Assembly: GCF_900176005.1 (NCBI RefSeq) | Contig: NZ_LT838272.1 | Span: forward strand, 3,057,587 to 3,121,586 | Source: Thermanaeromonas toyohensis ToBE | GTDB lineage: Bacteria > Bacillota > DSM-521 > Neomoorellales > Neomoorellaceae | Direction of reading: 5' to 3' | Length of the DNA stretch: 64,000 nt | In this document: one piece after another, positions 1-8,358 of the stretch | Layout of the letters: every line of letters starts with the position of its first letter | Position numbering within the stretch: the first letter of the stretch is position 1 | Made by a program: the position numbers and the translations under genes | The notes under the pieces: generated by a model | Databases searched by the model: none | The model's input: only the letters and a program-made list of their open reading frames with translations | What the model was told of the DNA's origin: nothing

Positions 1-843
1 CGCCGGCTGGCGGAAGCAGCCCACCCTGGTAAGGAAGCAGTGATCCTGGGCGCCGGTCCCAGCGGTCTTAAAGCTATGGAAAGTTTGGTTTCCCGGGGCC
101 TGGGAGTGACCATGGTAGAGCTGGCGCCCCGCATATGGTCACCTGTTCTGGATACTGAAGCGGCAACCCTGGTAACCAGCTTCCTCCGTGAGAAAGGTGT
201 CCGGGTAATCCTAGAAGATACTATCCTAGGTGGAAGCCGTAAAGAAGGAGGAAAGCTTAAGCTTAATCTTAAGTCCGGTAAAGAGCTAGAAGCCGATCTC
301 CTGGTGGTGGCTATAGGTGTAAGGCCCAATGTGGAGCTCCTGGAACAGGCACCAGGGGTTACCCTGAAACGAGGGGTAGTAGTAGATGAGTACCTAAACG
401 TAGGCTTACCGGGGGTTTTCGCTGCCGGTGATGTAGTGGAAGGCAACCCGCCCCTTTTACCCCATGCTGCTGCGCAAGGTCGCCTTGCTGGCCGCAATAT
501 GGCTGGCGCCAAGGAAAAATATAAGGGAAGTTCGCCCTATAATGCCCTAGGGTTTTTAGGCCTACACATAATCAGCATGGGTATAACTAATTGCGAACCC
601 GGCCAGGGATATGAAATACTGGTCCAAAAGGAAGAAAAGAAAAGGGTTTATCGTAAGCTAGTGCTGGGGAACTCCTATCTGGTAGGCGCTCTATTTATAA
701 ACCGGGTAGATGGTGCTGGCCTTTACCGGTGGCTCATAGAGGAAAAAATAGATGTCCTCCCCTTTAAGGATAAGCTATTCCAAGATGATTTTGGTTTCCT
801 GGATTTGCCACCTGCATTGTGGGAACCTAGGCTTAAAGCTTAA
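1..843 (+). CDS. FAD/NAD-dependent oxidoreductase, 3' part (glutamate-synthase-like locus)
   Basis: The reading frame is open from the first base, so the gene starts outside the window; the GTG at 40 is internal. The visible part begins in the NAD-binding Rossmann fold (VILGAGPSG) and continues to the second FAD-binding motif (GVFAAGDVVEG, near visible residue 140). The C-terminal domain resembles that of NADH oxidase, nitrite reductase and rubredoxin reductase flavoproteins. It lies 43 bp upstream of a GXGXG protein related to the C-terminal domain of glutamate synthase. In archaeal-type split glutamate synthases a flavoprotein, a ferredoxin-like subunit, an FMN-binding subunit and a GXGXG subunit are encoded together. 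I infer this protein passes NAD(P)H electrons to such a complex. The real substrate cannot be told from sequence. Confidence 0.85.
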   Translation, partial: RRLAEAAHPGKEAVILGAGPSGLKAMESLVSRGLGVTMVELAPRIWSPVLDTEAATLVTSFLREKGVRVILEDTILGGSRKEGGKLKLNLKSGKELEADLLVVAIGVRPNVELLEQAPGVTLKRGVVVDEYLNVGLPGVFAAGDVVEGNPPLLPHAAAQGRLAGRNMAGAKEKYKGSSPYNALGFLGLHIISMGITNCEPGQGYEILVQKEEKKRVYRKLVLGNSYLVGALFINRVDGAGLYRWLIEEKIDVLPFKDKLFQDDFGFLDLPPALWEPRLKA

Positions 844-886
844 AGAATGAAACCGAAAGTTTAAGGGGAAGGAGGCAAAAACCTAA

Positions 887-1627
887 GTGAAAAGGCTCAA
901 TGCCCAAGGCTTAAGTTATCGGGAGCTTAATGAGAAGATTAGAGCCCTCCTAGACAACGGGGAAAAAGAAGTGATCATCGAAAACGTCAATGGACAGAGA
1001 TATATTGGAACAGGTATTAAGGCTCAAGCCCGGCTGGTGATCCACGGCGTTCCCGGTAACAACTTGGGTGCTCTTATGGACGGTCTTCATATAGAAGTAT
1101 ACGGTAACGCCCAAGACGGTGTGGGCAATACCATGAATGAGGGGACTATAGTGGTACATGGTCATGCCACGGACATCACCGGTTATTCCATGCGGGGCGG
1201 GAAGATCTTTATCCGGGGCCATGTCGGGTATCGTGTAGGCATCCATATGAAAGCGTTCCGGGAAAAAAATCCAGTGATCGTTGTAGGCGGTAAAGCTGGT
1301 GACTTTTTCGGAGAATATATGGCGGGGGGAACCTTGGTTCTTCTGGGACTAGGTATTAAACCAGGTGAGCAAATAGTCGGGAATTATATAGCTACCGGAA
1401 TGCATGGAGGAGAAATCTTTATCCGGGGAAAATTAGATGACGATATTCTTATTGGCAAAGAAGCCAAGATTTTAGAGCCTGAGGAAAAGGATTATCGCCG
1501 TCTAGAGGTTCTTATAAAGGAGTTTGCGGAGTATTTCGACCTAGACGCCGACAAAATTTTGGCTGTTCCTTTTATTAAACTCATACCCTATAACAAACGC
1601 CCTTATGGCAACCTCTACGCTTATTAA
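887..1627 (+). CDS. GXGXG-motif protein, glutamate synthase alpha-subunit C-terminal domain type
   Basis: This 246-residue protein is built from the glycine-rich repeats that form the right-handed beta-helix of the glutamate synthase large-subunit C-terminal domain. Examples are the turns around GNTMNEGTIVVHGHA, GYSMRGGKIFIRGHVG and GMHGGEIFIRG. FwdC/FmdC-type subunits share the fold. As a stand-alone chain it is the gltB3-like subunit of split glutamate synthases, where the helix is structural. The start is GTG with GGAGG at 871, 43 bp after the flavoprotein gene, so the two are probably cotranscribed. The glutaminase and FMN/iron-sulfur parts are expected upstream of the window. Confidence 0.85.
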   Translation: MKRLNAQGLSYRELNEKIRALLDNGEKEVIIENVNGQRYIGTGIKAQARLVIHGVPGNNLGALMDGLHIEVYGNAQDGVGNTMNEGTIVVHGHATDITGYSMRGGKIFIRGHVGYRVGIHMKAFREKNPVIVVGGKAGDFFGEYMAGGTLVLLGLGIKPGEQIVGNYIATGMHGGEIFIRGKLDDDILIGKEAKILEPEEKDYRRLEVLIKEFAEYFDLDADKILAVPFIKLIPYNKRPYGNLYAY

Positions 1628-1707
1628 ATTCAGTTTTCACTGGTGAAGCCTAGCCAGGTCAAAAGTTAAGCAGCCGGGGCCTTGAGGCTAGAAATACATT
1701 AATCTAA

Positions 1708-1721
1708 GTCTAGCGCTAGAC
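1708..1721. repeat. 14-bp perfect palindrome upstream of ccsA
   Basis: GTCTAGCGCTAGAC reads the same on both strands. It lies about 70 bp before the GTG start of the ccsA-type gene, in the 163-bp spacer after the GXGXG gene. It could be a binding site for a dimeric regulator. No clear -35/-10 pair was recognised beside it. Confidence 0.35.
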
Positions 1722-1790
1722 AATAAAAGTAAAGTAAGTTAAGATGGTTACCAGAAGTACTTAAACAAATAACCGTGGAGGCTCTATAAG

Positions 1791-2588
1791 GTGGCGGAAA
1801 GTCTTTTAACCGGTGCCTTTATAGGGTACGTAGTGGGTTCAATCTTTTTTCTGGCCGGGCTAGTAGGTAAAAGCCGTTTATGGGCGAAAATTGCCTTTAT
1901 AGCTACACTCGTAGGATTTGTGCTATTAACCGGGGGCTTAGTAGCTAGGAGTCTCGCGGCAGGCCGTCTGCCTGTAGCCAATCTATACGAATTTTTGCTT
2001 CTTTTCACCTGGGGTATTGTAGGAGTATACATCTATACAGCAGTAAAATATAATCTCGCTGGAGCTGGAGCTGGAGCGGTAGTATTACCTTTGGTGGTAG
2101 GCATCCTCGGTTACAGCTCCCTCCTAGGTAGCGAGATCCGGCCCCTCCTGCCTGCCCTGCAGAGCTATTGGTTAAAGCTTCATGTCTTGACAGCTGTCTT
2201 GGCCTATGGTGCTTTTACCGTCGCCTTTGCCCTCTCCGTCCTTTATCTCTTAGGGATCTCCCTAAAGGAAGATAAAGGGCAGTCAGAGAAACTTCTTGAT
2301 AAATTAATCTATCAGCTTACCGCCTTTGGTTTCGCTTTTCTTACTCTGGTTATATTAACTGGTGCTATCTGGGCAGAAGAAGTCTGGGGTACTTGGTGGA
2401 GTTGGGACCCCAAAGAAACTTGGTCCCTCATCACCTGGCTCATTTATGCTTCCTACTTGCACTTAAGGCGGAGCCCTTACTGGCAAGGTAAGCGTGGCGC
2501 CTGGCTTTCTTGCCTAGGCTTCACTGCTGTGCTCTTTACCCTCCTCGGTGTAACTCTTCTTTTACCAGGCCTGCATAGTTACCGCTAA
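1791..2588 (+). CDS. ccsA: Cytochrome c biogenesis protein, CcsA/ResC (CcsB) family
   Basis: An integral membrane protein of 265 residues with about eight hydrophobic segments. Near residue 200 it has the tryptophan-rich heme-handling WWD signature (WGTWWSWDPKETWSL). Candidate heme-ligand histidines flank it (LKLHV, YLHLRR, GLHSY). In system II cytochrome c maturation CcsA and ResB/Ccs1 form the synthase that exports heme and attaches it to apocytochromes outside the membrane. No resB partner is visible in the window. Start is GTG with GGAGG about 8 bp upstream. The WWD motif separates it from HemX proteins of similar size. The DNA encodes a short Ala-Gly repeat (GAGAGA) around residue 90. 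Confidence 0.85.
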   Translation: MAESLLTGAFIGYVVGSIFFLAGLVGKSRLWAKIAFIATLVGFVLLTGGLVARSLAAGRLPVANLYEFLLLFTWGIVGVYIYTAVKYNLAGAGAGAVVLPLVVGILGYSSLLGSEIRPLLPALQSYWLKLHVLTAVLAYGAFTVAFALSVLYLLGISLKEDKGQSEKLLDKLIYQLTAFGFAFLTLVILTGAIWAEEVWGTWWSWDPKETWSLITWLIYASYLHLRRSPYWQGKRGAWLSCLGFTAVLFTLLGVTLLLPGLHSYR

Positions 2589-2659
2589 AGGAGAACTAAT
2601 ATGTCGCCAACGCTCACCATGGGAGTTCGGTAACTCGCCACCTTTACCTCGGAGGCCCC

Positions 2660-4372
2660 TTATTCCAGTAGATGGAAGCGACTCACGAGATTAAGTAAAG
2701 AATCTGCAATGCTCTGCAATTTTTCTATCACACCTCCTAGCCCTGCTGCAGTTGCTGCTTGTTCCTGGGCTGCAGCAGCCACCTCCTGGGTAGAAGCTGC
2801 TGTACTTTGGGCACCAGTGGCAAGATGGGCAGCTTCTTTAGCTACCGTCTCTGCCGCTGTTCCAGCCTTTTCAGCCACCTCCTTCACCTTCCCTGCCAAT
2901 CCTCCTACCTGCTCAGCATATACCATTATCTCCTGAAGCACTTTTATAACAGAATCTAGCTCTTCCCGCAAGCGCTGTACAGAGCGAACCTCCTCTCCCA
3001 CTACCTGCTCCACAGCTTGCATCCTCTCCCGCATCTCTAGGCTCAAAGCCTCAATCTCAGCAGCAGCCTGCCCAGAAGTACTAGCTAGCTTACGAACCTC
3101 TTCAGCCACAACGGCAAATCCGCGCCCTTGTTCACCCGCCCGCGCTGCCTCTATAGCTGCATTAAGGGCTAAAAGATTAGTCTGCTCCGCAACTTCCACA
3201 ATGACACGTAAAATTTCTTCAATGCGCTGGGCAGACTGAGCCATAAGTTGCACCATATTAACGGTGGTTTGGCTAACCTCTTCCACCGATTTTATCCCCG
3301 AGGATAAAACGCTCGCTCCCTCCTGGCCACGCTTAACCACCAATAGATTGTGGGTGCTAGCTTTCTCCATCTCGGTTGCTACTTCTAAAAGTTCACTTGC
3401 CGAAAGGTGCAATTCCCGCGAAGTATCCTTTAAGTTTTCTACTTGGGCACTTTGAGTATCAGCTCCTGAGGCTACCTGGCTAGCAGCCTGCGCAACTTCA
3501 TCCGCCGTCCTAGCTACGGTCCCCGCAGCTTCCTGCAGAGAACTGACCGTATCTTTTATCCCTCTACCTACCTCCCGGATCTCCCTAACTAATGTACTAA
3601 TACGGGAGACCAGCTGGTTAAAATCGTTGCTTAAACGGCCTACCTCATCTATGGCTGGTATCCCCAGGCTAAAACTTAAATCGGCCTGGTGGGCTGCAGA
3701 GGCTTTCGCCACAGCCTGGTAAAGCCGCTGTAAGTTCCTTCCTAGGCTAGCGTATAAAAAGGCACAGTAGATGAAGATCATCCCTGTGATCAAGAGGGAT
3801 ACCCAGGGTAAATGCCCGAAAAAGAAATGGCTAGCTACGTCCTTGTGCAAATAACCCACTACCGCCCCCCAAAGGCACATGGAAGAGCCACCGGCCACAA
3901 GGATTGTCCCCAGAGCTACCCGCAGCCATATGGGATATAATCTCTGGCCCCCGGCAACAAAATACCCTCGACTATATTCCCATTCCAAGAAGTAAGCTAC
4001 CAGCATAAACATACACCCTGTTACCAGGGCTGCTGTCCCTGTCCCTGAAGCTAAAATAGTCCATAGCTGAGCATGTTCCAATCTTTGCCCAGCTAGCATC
4101 AATATTCCTTCTCCTACAAAAAAGATAAGCATGATTATTAAATACTGTAATAAAATCCTCGGGAGGAGTAGTACTTCGCGATTTAACTTCCGCTGGCTTA
4201 AAACAACCCATACGCTAGAACCAAAAACAGCCACCGCTATCCAAGCTAAAACCCGGGGCTGCAGGGCTAGGCTTAGAGCTTTCTCTAGTTCAAGATATCC
4301 CCCGGCCCAAACCAGCAAAAACCAAAAAATTAATGTACCAAAGATGTTAAAGAGCATCACTGCCCACACCAT
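2660..4372 (-). CDS. Methyl-accepting chemotaxis protein with six-helix membrane sensor
   Basis: A chemoreceptor of 570 residues. The first ~215 residues form six hydrophobic helices with short loops, so no large extracellular ligand domain is present and sensing may take place in the membrane. A HAMP-like linker follows (about 215-270), then the cytoplasmic coiled coil with the hairpin-tip motif [20 protein letters not shown] near 395-415, which binds CheA and CheW. The ATG start has AGGAGG about 10 bp upstream. A sigma-D-like promoter lies about 75 bp before the start. It is convergent with ccsA and divergent from hsp20. The ligand is unknown. Confidence 0.92.
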   Translation of the reverse strand: MVWAVMLFNIFGTLIFWFLLVWAGGYLELEKALSLALQPRVLAWIAVAVFGSSVWVVLSQRKLNREVLLLPRILLQYLIIMLIFFVGEGILMLAGQRLEHAQLWTILASGTGTAALVTGCMFMLVAYFLEWEYSRGYFVAGGQRLYPIWLRVALGTILVAGGSSMCLWGAVVGYLHKDVASHFFFGHLPWVSLLITGMIFIYCAFLYASLGRNLQRLYQAVAKASAAHQADLSFSLGIPAIDEVGRLSNDFNQLVSRISTLVREIREVGRGIKDTVSSLQEAAGTVARTADEVAQAASQVASGADTQSAQVENLKDTSRELHLSASELLEVATEMEKASTHNLLVVKRGQEGASVLSSGIKSVEEVSQTTVNMVQLMAQSAQRIEEILRVIVEVAEQTNLLALNAAIEAARAGEQGRGFAVVAEEVRKLASTSGQAAAEIEALSLEMRERMQAVEQVVGEEVRSVQRLREELDSVIKVLQEIMVYAEQVGGLAGKVKEVAEKAGTAAETVAKEAAHLATGAQSTAASTQEVAAAAQEQAATAAGLGGVIEKLQSIADSLLNLVSRFHLLE

Positions 4373-4445
4373 AATAGCCAGCCCTCCTGATTATCAGCAC
4401 CTTATTAAGCCCCAAAACAAAAATGCTACTATATAAATGCTTACT

Positions 4446-4473
4446 AAATCGGAGTATACCAAAGGAATGCTTA
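4446..4473 (-). promoter_or_regulatory. Candidate sigma-D (flagellar) promoter of the chemoreceptor gene
   Basis: On the minus strand TAAG, a 16-bp spacer and TCCGATTT resemble the sigma-D consensus TAAA-N15/16-GCCGATAA. The second chemoreceptor gene in the window carries a better match with the same spacing (51312-51339), which supports this weaker site. Confidence 0.4.
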
Positions 4474-4545
4474 AACAGTCAAATGTTTCCGGAAATCCGC
4501 GAAAACTGGTCTTTAATAGCTAAAAACAGTCCAGAGATACCATTT

Positions 4546-4578
4546 ATTGACTATATTTGACCTTGACTTTCTTTGACT
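4546..4578 (+). promoter_or_regulatory. Two tandem CtsR-like heat-shock operators
   Basis: The CtsR consensus, read in reverse, is TTTGACY-NTN-TTTGACC. Bases 4546-4562 (ATTGACTATATTTGACC) match except for the first base. Bases 4562-4578 (CTTGACTTTCTTTGACT) match with two differences. The two 17-bp sites share one base and form a 16-bp imperfect direct repeat. They cover the -35 region of the hsp20 promoter, so binding should block transcription. Confidence 0.75.
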
Positions 4579-4592
4579 AATAACCTTAGAAT
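4563..4592 (+). promoter_or_regulatory. Probable sigma-A promoter of hsp20
   Basis: TTGACT at 4563-4568 and TAGAAT at 4587-4592 are separated by 18 bp, about 57 bp before the GTG start of hsp20. The -35 box is part of the second CtsR-like site. No CIRCE (HrcA) element was seen. Confidence 0.65.
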
Positions 4593-4648
4593 GAAAACGA
4601 AAGCTAGAGATGAAATAAAAATAAGTTTAACCTCGGAGGTGATTTACA

Positions 4649-5101
4649 GTGTTCGGCTTCGGTTTAGTACCTTTTTATGGAAGGAGGAAGGGCTTAAGGC
4701 CAATATTCTCCGACCTGGAAAACTTTATTGAGCGTATGTTCAACGAAGATCTTTTCTTCATCCCTGTTTTCGGTCAGCCTTTCCGGGCTGATGTCAAGGA
4801 GACGGAAAAAGAGTATATTGTAGAAGCCGAGCTCCCTGGCCTGGAAAGGGATAACATCAATCTTACGTATGAAGATGGAGTATTGACTGTCTCTGTAAAA
4901 CAGGAAACCATCATCGACGAGACCAGGGAAAACTTTATCCGCAAGGAGCGCCGGAGCGGAAGCCTAGAAAGGAAATTCTACTTGGAAAATGTAGAGGAAG
5001 ACAAAATTACCGCTACCTACAAAAATGGCCTTCTTACAGTAAAGCTACCTAAAAAGGATACCGGCTTGCGCCGCGGCAAAAACATTCCTATTAGCGAATA
5101 A
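4649..5101 (+). CDS. hsp20: Small heat-shock protein, Hsp20/alpha-crystallin family
   Basis: A cytoplasmic ATP-independent holdase chaperone of 150 residues, the usual size for bacterial Hsp20. The alpha-crystallin domain runs from about residue 45 to 140. It begins with FRADVKETEKEYIVEAELPG, and the conserved AxxxxGxL signature appears as TYKNGLLTVKLPK. The start is GTG with GGAGGTGA 8-10 bp upstream. The gene is monocistronic, with a CtsR-type operator pair in front and a bidirectional hairpin behind. Control by CtsR is inferred from the operators; no ctsR gene lies in the window. Confidence 0.95.
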   Translation: MFGFGLVPFYGRRKGLRPIFSDLENFIERMFNEDLFFIPVFGQPFRADVKETEKEYIVEAELPGLERDNINLTYEDGVLTVSVKQETIIDETRENFIRKERRSGSLERKFYLENVEEDKITATYKNGLLTVKLPKKDTGLRRGKNIPISE

Positions 5102-5107
5102 AAAGGA

Positions 5108-5143
5108 CTTAAAGCCCTGGGCTTTAAAACCCGGGGCTTTAAG
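5108..5143. terminator. Bidirectional terminator between hsp20 and the GlcD/GlpC gene
   Basis: A strong hairpin with arms CTTAAAGCCC-TGGG and CCC-GGGGCTTTAAG sits in the 49-bp gap between two convergent genes. A short T-rich stretch (TTTGGGTTT) follows on the plus strand. Confidence 0.75.
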
Positions 5144-5150
5144 TTTGGGT

Positions 5151-8100
5151 TTAGGCCCCCTTCTTCTGCTTTATCTCCTCTGCCATAACTTTAAGCATCC
5201 GATCCTTCATAAGCATAAGGAGGGCCGGGAGCACAGCAGGGAGCACGTTGTCCATAACTATGGGCAGCATCTCGGGAAGGAGCTTACACATACTGGGCGG
5301 CATATTGGGCATTTTTCTTTCCATGATTTTCTGCACGTCGGGTAGCATCTTGGGCAGCATCAGGGGCATCATTTTAGGCATCATCTTGGGCATCATGCCG
5401 CCAGCAGCTTTAAGCATTACATCCTGCAAGGGGCCCGGCATTTTCTTCATGGCGTTCATACCAGCTTTAAAGGTAACAGGCAGGTGCCCGAACATACCCG
5501 GCATGAGTTCCGTCATCATCTCGACCATGCCGTCCAGGCTCATACTTTGAATGGCCGTGGCAAAAACAGCCCACATTTCATGGACAATAGGTGTGGGATC
5601 TTTTACTTCATAGCCTAAGGCTTCTGCTACTAGATTGCTAAAATCCCGGATCTGTACTGGTATATTATTGCTCCGCGCACCAACCCGGAGCTGGAACTCG
5701 CAGCACGGGCAGGTAGTGATGATAGTTTCGGCCCCGATCTCCTGGGCCTCTTTAAGCCGCTGGCCAGCGATGATGTCCGAAGTAGGCGGCTCACCGATCC
5801 TGGTCAACACGCTCCCACAGCAGCGCCCGTTTTCCCGGTTAGAGACCATCTCCTGGAATTCCACTCCTGGGAGGGAGCGTAGCACCTCCCTCGGCGGGTC
5901 GTAAATCCCACCGTGGCGGCCTATATGGCACGGGTCGTGCCATGTGATTTTAAGGTTCAAAGGCCGTTTGAACTGTAAACGACCTTCCCGGACCAGATCG
6001 GCGGTTACCTCGGTAATATGCTTAATTTTCACTTTCCATTCCAGGCCAAGCTTGGGAGCCCACTGGGCATAGTAATGGTGCAAGGCCACCCAGCATCCGG
6101 GACAGGAGACAATAAGGGTCTTAACGCCTCGCTTCTGCAATTCGCTAATATTATGCCTTACAGCCTGCTCGAACACCTCCCATTTTCCGGCCACCAAGAA
6201 GGGCACTCCGCAGCAGGCTTCATCCTTGCCCAGGTAGGTGAAGGGGACTTGACCGTCCCGCAAGATCCGTACAGCATTCTCAGCTATATCGGTTTCTACG
6301 TAGGATGCCGTGCAGCCCGCCCAGTAACCTATTTCTGCTCTGTCCAGGACCTCGACGTCACCCGGCACCCAGGCATCACGGTCTTGGCGGAAGTTGGCCC
6401 AGATGTTGTGCTGGAGCCTGAAGGACGCGCCCATCATTTCAAAGGCCGGGAAGGTAGCGTAACCCTTTTCTTTAATGAGCACACCCCTCAGATCATCCCA
6501 TAATTCCTGGATGGGTATATTAACCTGGCATACCGGATCGCAGCGCTTGCAGGTAGTACATAAAAGAAAAGTGTTTACCAGATCCTGCGTAAGCTCAAGC
6601 TTTCCTTCGGCATACTTACGCAGAAGATACCACTTGCCCCGCGGCGAAGCGCTCTCCCACCCGCGTCCGCCGAAAAGGGTACACACGTTGCGGCAGTAAC
6701 CGCACTGGGCACAGGCATAGGCTTCATATAGAATATGCTTGGGCAGGGCCCGGGATTCCTTAGGCTTTTTAGGAGCCAAGTTTTCGGCCAGACCCAGCGC
6801 TGACCGAGTGAAGCGAGCCATCTTCAGGGCCAAGCGCAAGGCGCTCTTGTCTGCACCTAAGATCTTGTCTGGATTAAATAAGTTCTGCGGATCGATTTGC
6901 TTCTTGTAAGCCTCCAACCGCTTTCTCTGGGTTTCTCCTAAAATTTCCCCTGCCTGATCTCCAAAGAAAAGTCCTAGGGAATAAACCCGCCCCCCATATT
7001 TCCGAGCAAGGTCCGCTACGAACAGAGACTTGCTGTACCCTATGGTATAAGCCAAGGTTCTCTCGTCCGCGTCTAAGAACCCCAAGATGGTAACTGTCCC
7101 GTCGGCAATTAAGGTGCCTTCCAAGGCGAGGCCCTGGATGTTTTTCTCAACCTCTTGTAAGAAACCCTCTAGGTTCCCCAGGGGTACGATAGCTTCGCTT
7201 GGGATCAGGGAGGGGCCTAGACGTTTAAGCCGCATAGGGTAAAATCTTTCTTCCCACTCATGCTGGGCTAAGTCCTCGCTGAGAAGCTTGCCATGGTAAG
7301 CCCGGGCCAGAGCTTGGGCTTTCGCTCTCACTTCCCTTTCCCGCTTCCTGGGGTACACTACCAGGACCAAGGGCTGTTGATGGGGGAACTTCTCCTCCTT
7401 TAGGGCCTGCTGTTTCTTGGTAATAAATTCAGGGCTGCTGAAGGAAACATGCCAGGCAGGGAGCCTTCCGTTAATAAGGGTTTGTAAAAAGGCCAGAAGT
7501 TCCGGCCTCCCTGGGAAAGAGAAGAGCAGAGGCACATCCTCATCAGCCTTCCGGCACTTTAAGGTAATGCTGGTAATGAGCCCTGTTATCCCCTCTAGAC
7601 CGCATATAAGCTTGAGGTCCGAACCGGAAAACTTAGCTATCTCCCCGGAAGGCAAAATGGCTTCTACAGCTACTACGTTTGCACCAATAACCCCGTACTC
7701 GTAGCTACCGATGCCTACCCCACCTTCAGCCACCCATCCTCCTACTGTGGAGCCGGGTGCGCTGGTAGGATATAGGCGCAAAGCTAAGCCGACCCTACGC
7801 AAAACCTTTTCCAAGTCTTGCCAGACTACTCCGGCCTGTACTGTAACCTCCTCCTTTTCGGGGTCAACCTGTAATATCCGGTTAAACCGCGAAAACTCAA
7901 GTACCAAGCCCCCTCTCGTAGGAACAGCACCGCCGTATCCGCTGGTCCCTGCCCCCCGAGGCACTATGGGGAGGCCATTTTCCTGGGCCACTCGGACTAT
8001 AAACTGGACTTCCTCCACGGTTTCTGGTTGCACCACGGCATCCGGCAAGGTCTTAAATAACCTGGTTACCATTTCCGGGAGCGAAGCTACATCATGGCTA

Positions 8101-8174
8101 TAAAGTAGCCTTTCGGACTTAGTGAAAGTTATCCTCTGACCAAACTGGTTGGCAAGCAAGCTTTGCCAGTGCAT
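5151..8174 (-). CDS. FAD-linked oxidase fused to GlpC-type Fe-S/CCG reductase, with Met/Pro-rich C-terminal tail
   Basis: A 1007-residue fusion. Residues ~40-210 are an FAD_binding_4 domain of the GlcD / D-lactate dehydrogenase type (VPRGAGTSGYGG), followed by its oxidase C-terminal domain to ~450. Two 4Fe-4S clusters follow near 495-560 (CAQCGYCRNVC, CTTCKRCDPVC). Two CCG domains occupy ~640-880 (GCTASY...CCGVPF...CPGCW; DPCHIGRHGG...CCGS...CPCCE), as in GlpC, HdrD and LutA. The family oxidises 2-hydroxy acids and passes electrons to quinone or a thiol/Fe-S partner. The last ~140 residues are unusual: about 29 methionines and many prolines, with repeats such as MMPKMMPKMMP and a basic end. 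Start ATG with GGAGG 7 bp upstream. The substrate (lactate, glycolate or another acid) is not decided by sequence. Confidence 0.9.
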   Translation of the reverse strand: MHWQSLLANQFGQRITFTKSERLLYSHDVASLPEMVTRLFKTLPDAVVQPETVEEVQFIVRVAQENGLPIVPRGAGTSGYGGAVPTRGGLVLEFSRFNRILQVDPEKEEVTVQAGVVWQDLEKVLRRVGLALRLYPTSAPGSTVGGWVAEGGVGIGSYEYGVIGANVVAVEAILPSGEIAKFSGSDLKLICGLEGITGLITSITLKCRKADEDVPLLFSFPGRPELLAFLQTLINGRLPAWHVSFSSPEFITKKQQALKEEKFPHQQPLVLVVYPRKREREVRAKAQALARAYHGKLLSEDLAQHEWEERFYPMRLKRLGPSLIPSEAIVPLGNLEGFLQEVEKNIQGLALEGTLIADGTVTILGFLDADERTLAYTIGYSKSLFVADLARKYGGRVYSLGLFFGDQAGEILGETQRKRLEAYKKQIDPQNLFNPDKILGADKSALRLALKMARFTRSALGLAENLAPKKPKESRALPKHILYEAYACAQCGYCRNVCTLFGGRGWESASPRGKWYLLRKYAEGKLELTQDLVNTFLLCTTCKRCDPVCQVNIPIQELWDDLRGVLIKEKGYATFPAFEMMGASFRLQHNIWANFRQDRDAWVPGDVEVLDRAEIGYWAGCTASYVETDIAENAVRILRDGQVPFTYLGKDEACCGVPFLVAGKWEVFEQAVRHNISELQKRGVKTLIVSCPGCWVALHHYYAQWAPKLGLEWKVKIKHITEVTADLVREGRLQFKRPLNLKITWHDPCHIGRHGGIYDPPREVLRSLPGVEFQEMVSNRENGRCCGSVLTRIGEPPTSDIIAGQRLKEAQEIGAETIITTCPCCEFQLRVGARSNNIPVQIRDFSNLVAEALGYEVKDPTPIVHEMWAVFATAIQSMSLDGMVEMMTELMPGMFGHLPVTFKAGMNAMKKMPGPLQDVMLKAAGGMMPKMMPKMMPLMLPKMLPDVQKIMERKMPNMPPSMCKLLPEMLPIVMDNVLPAVLPALLMLMKDRMLKVMAEEIKQKKGA

Positions 8175-8296
8175 ATGGCCACCTCCAGGTTCTCCTTCAC
8201 TTAATGATATATATACGTAGTTAATCCCAAAATTCCTCCTTTACTTTATTATATATTCGCAAAAAATTTTACTAGCGAAGAACAGGGCAAAAAATA

Positions 8297-8316
8297 GGGA
8301 AGTATATAAACTTCCC
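8297..8316 (-). terminator. Rho-independent terminator downstream of ygfK
   Basis: On the minus strand GGGAAGT and ACTTCCC form a 7-bp stem with a 6-nt loop, followed by TATTTTTT. It lies about 40 bp past the ygfK stop codon. Confidence 0.8.
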
Positions 8317-8358
8317 CGCTGAAATACTGGAAGTAGATCCCCATAAAGCTCCCTTTAG

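Noticed and set aside
950-1246. Minus-strand open frame inside the GXGXG gene
   Set aside because: It is antisense to a well supported gene, has no ribosome-binding site and no recognisable motif.
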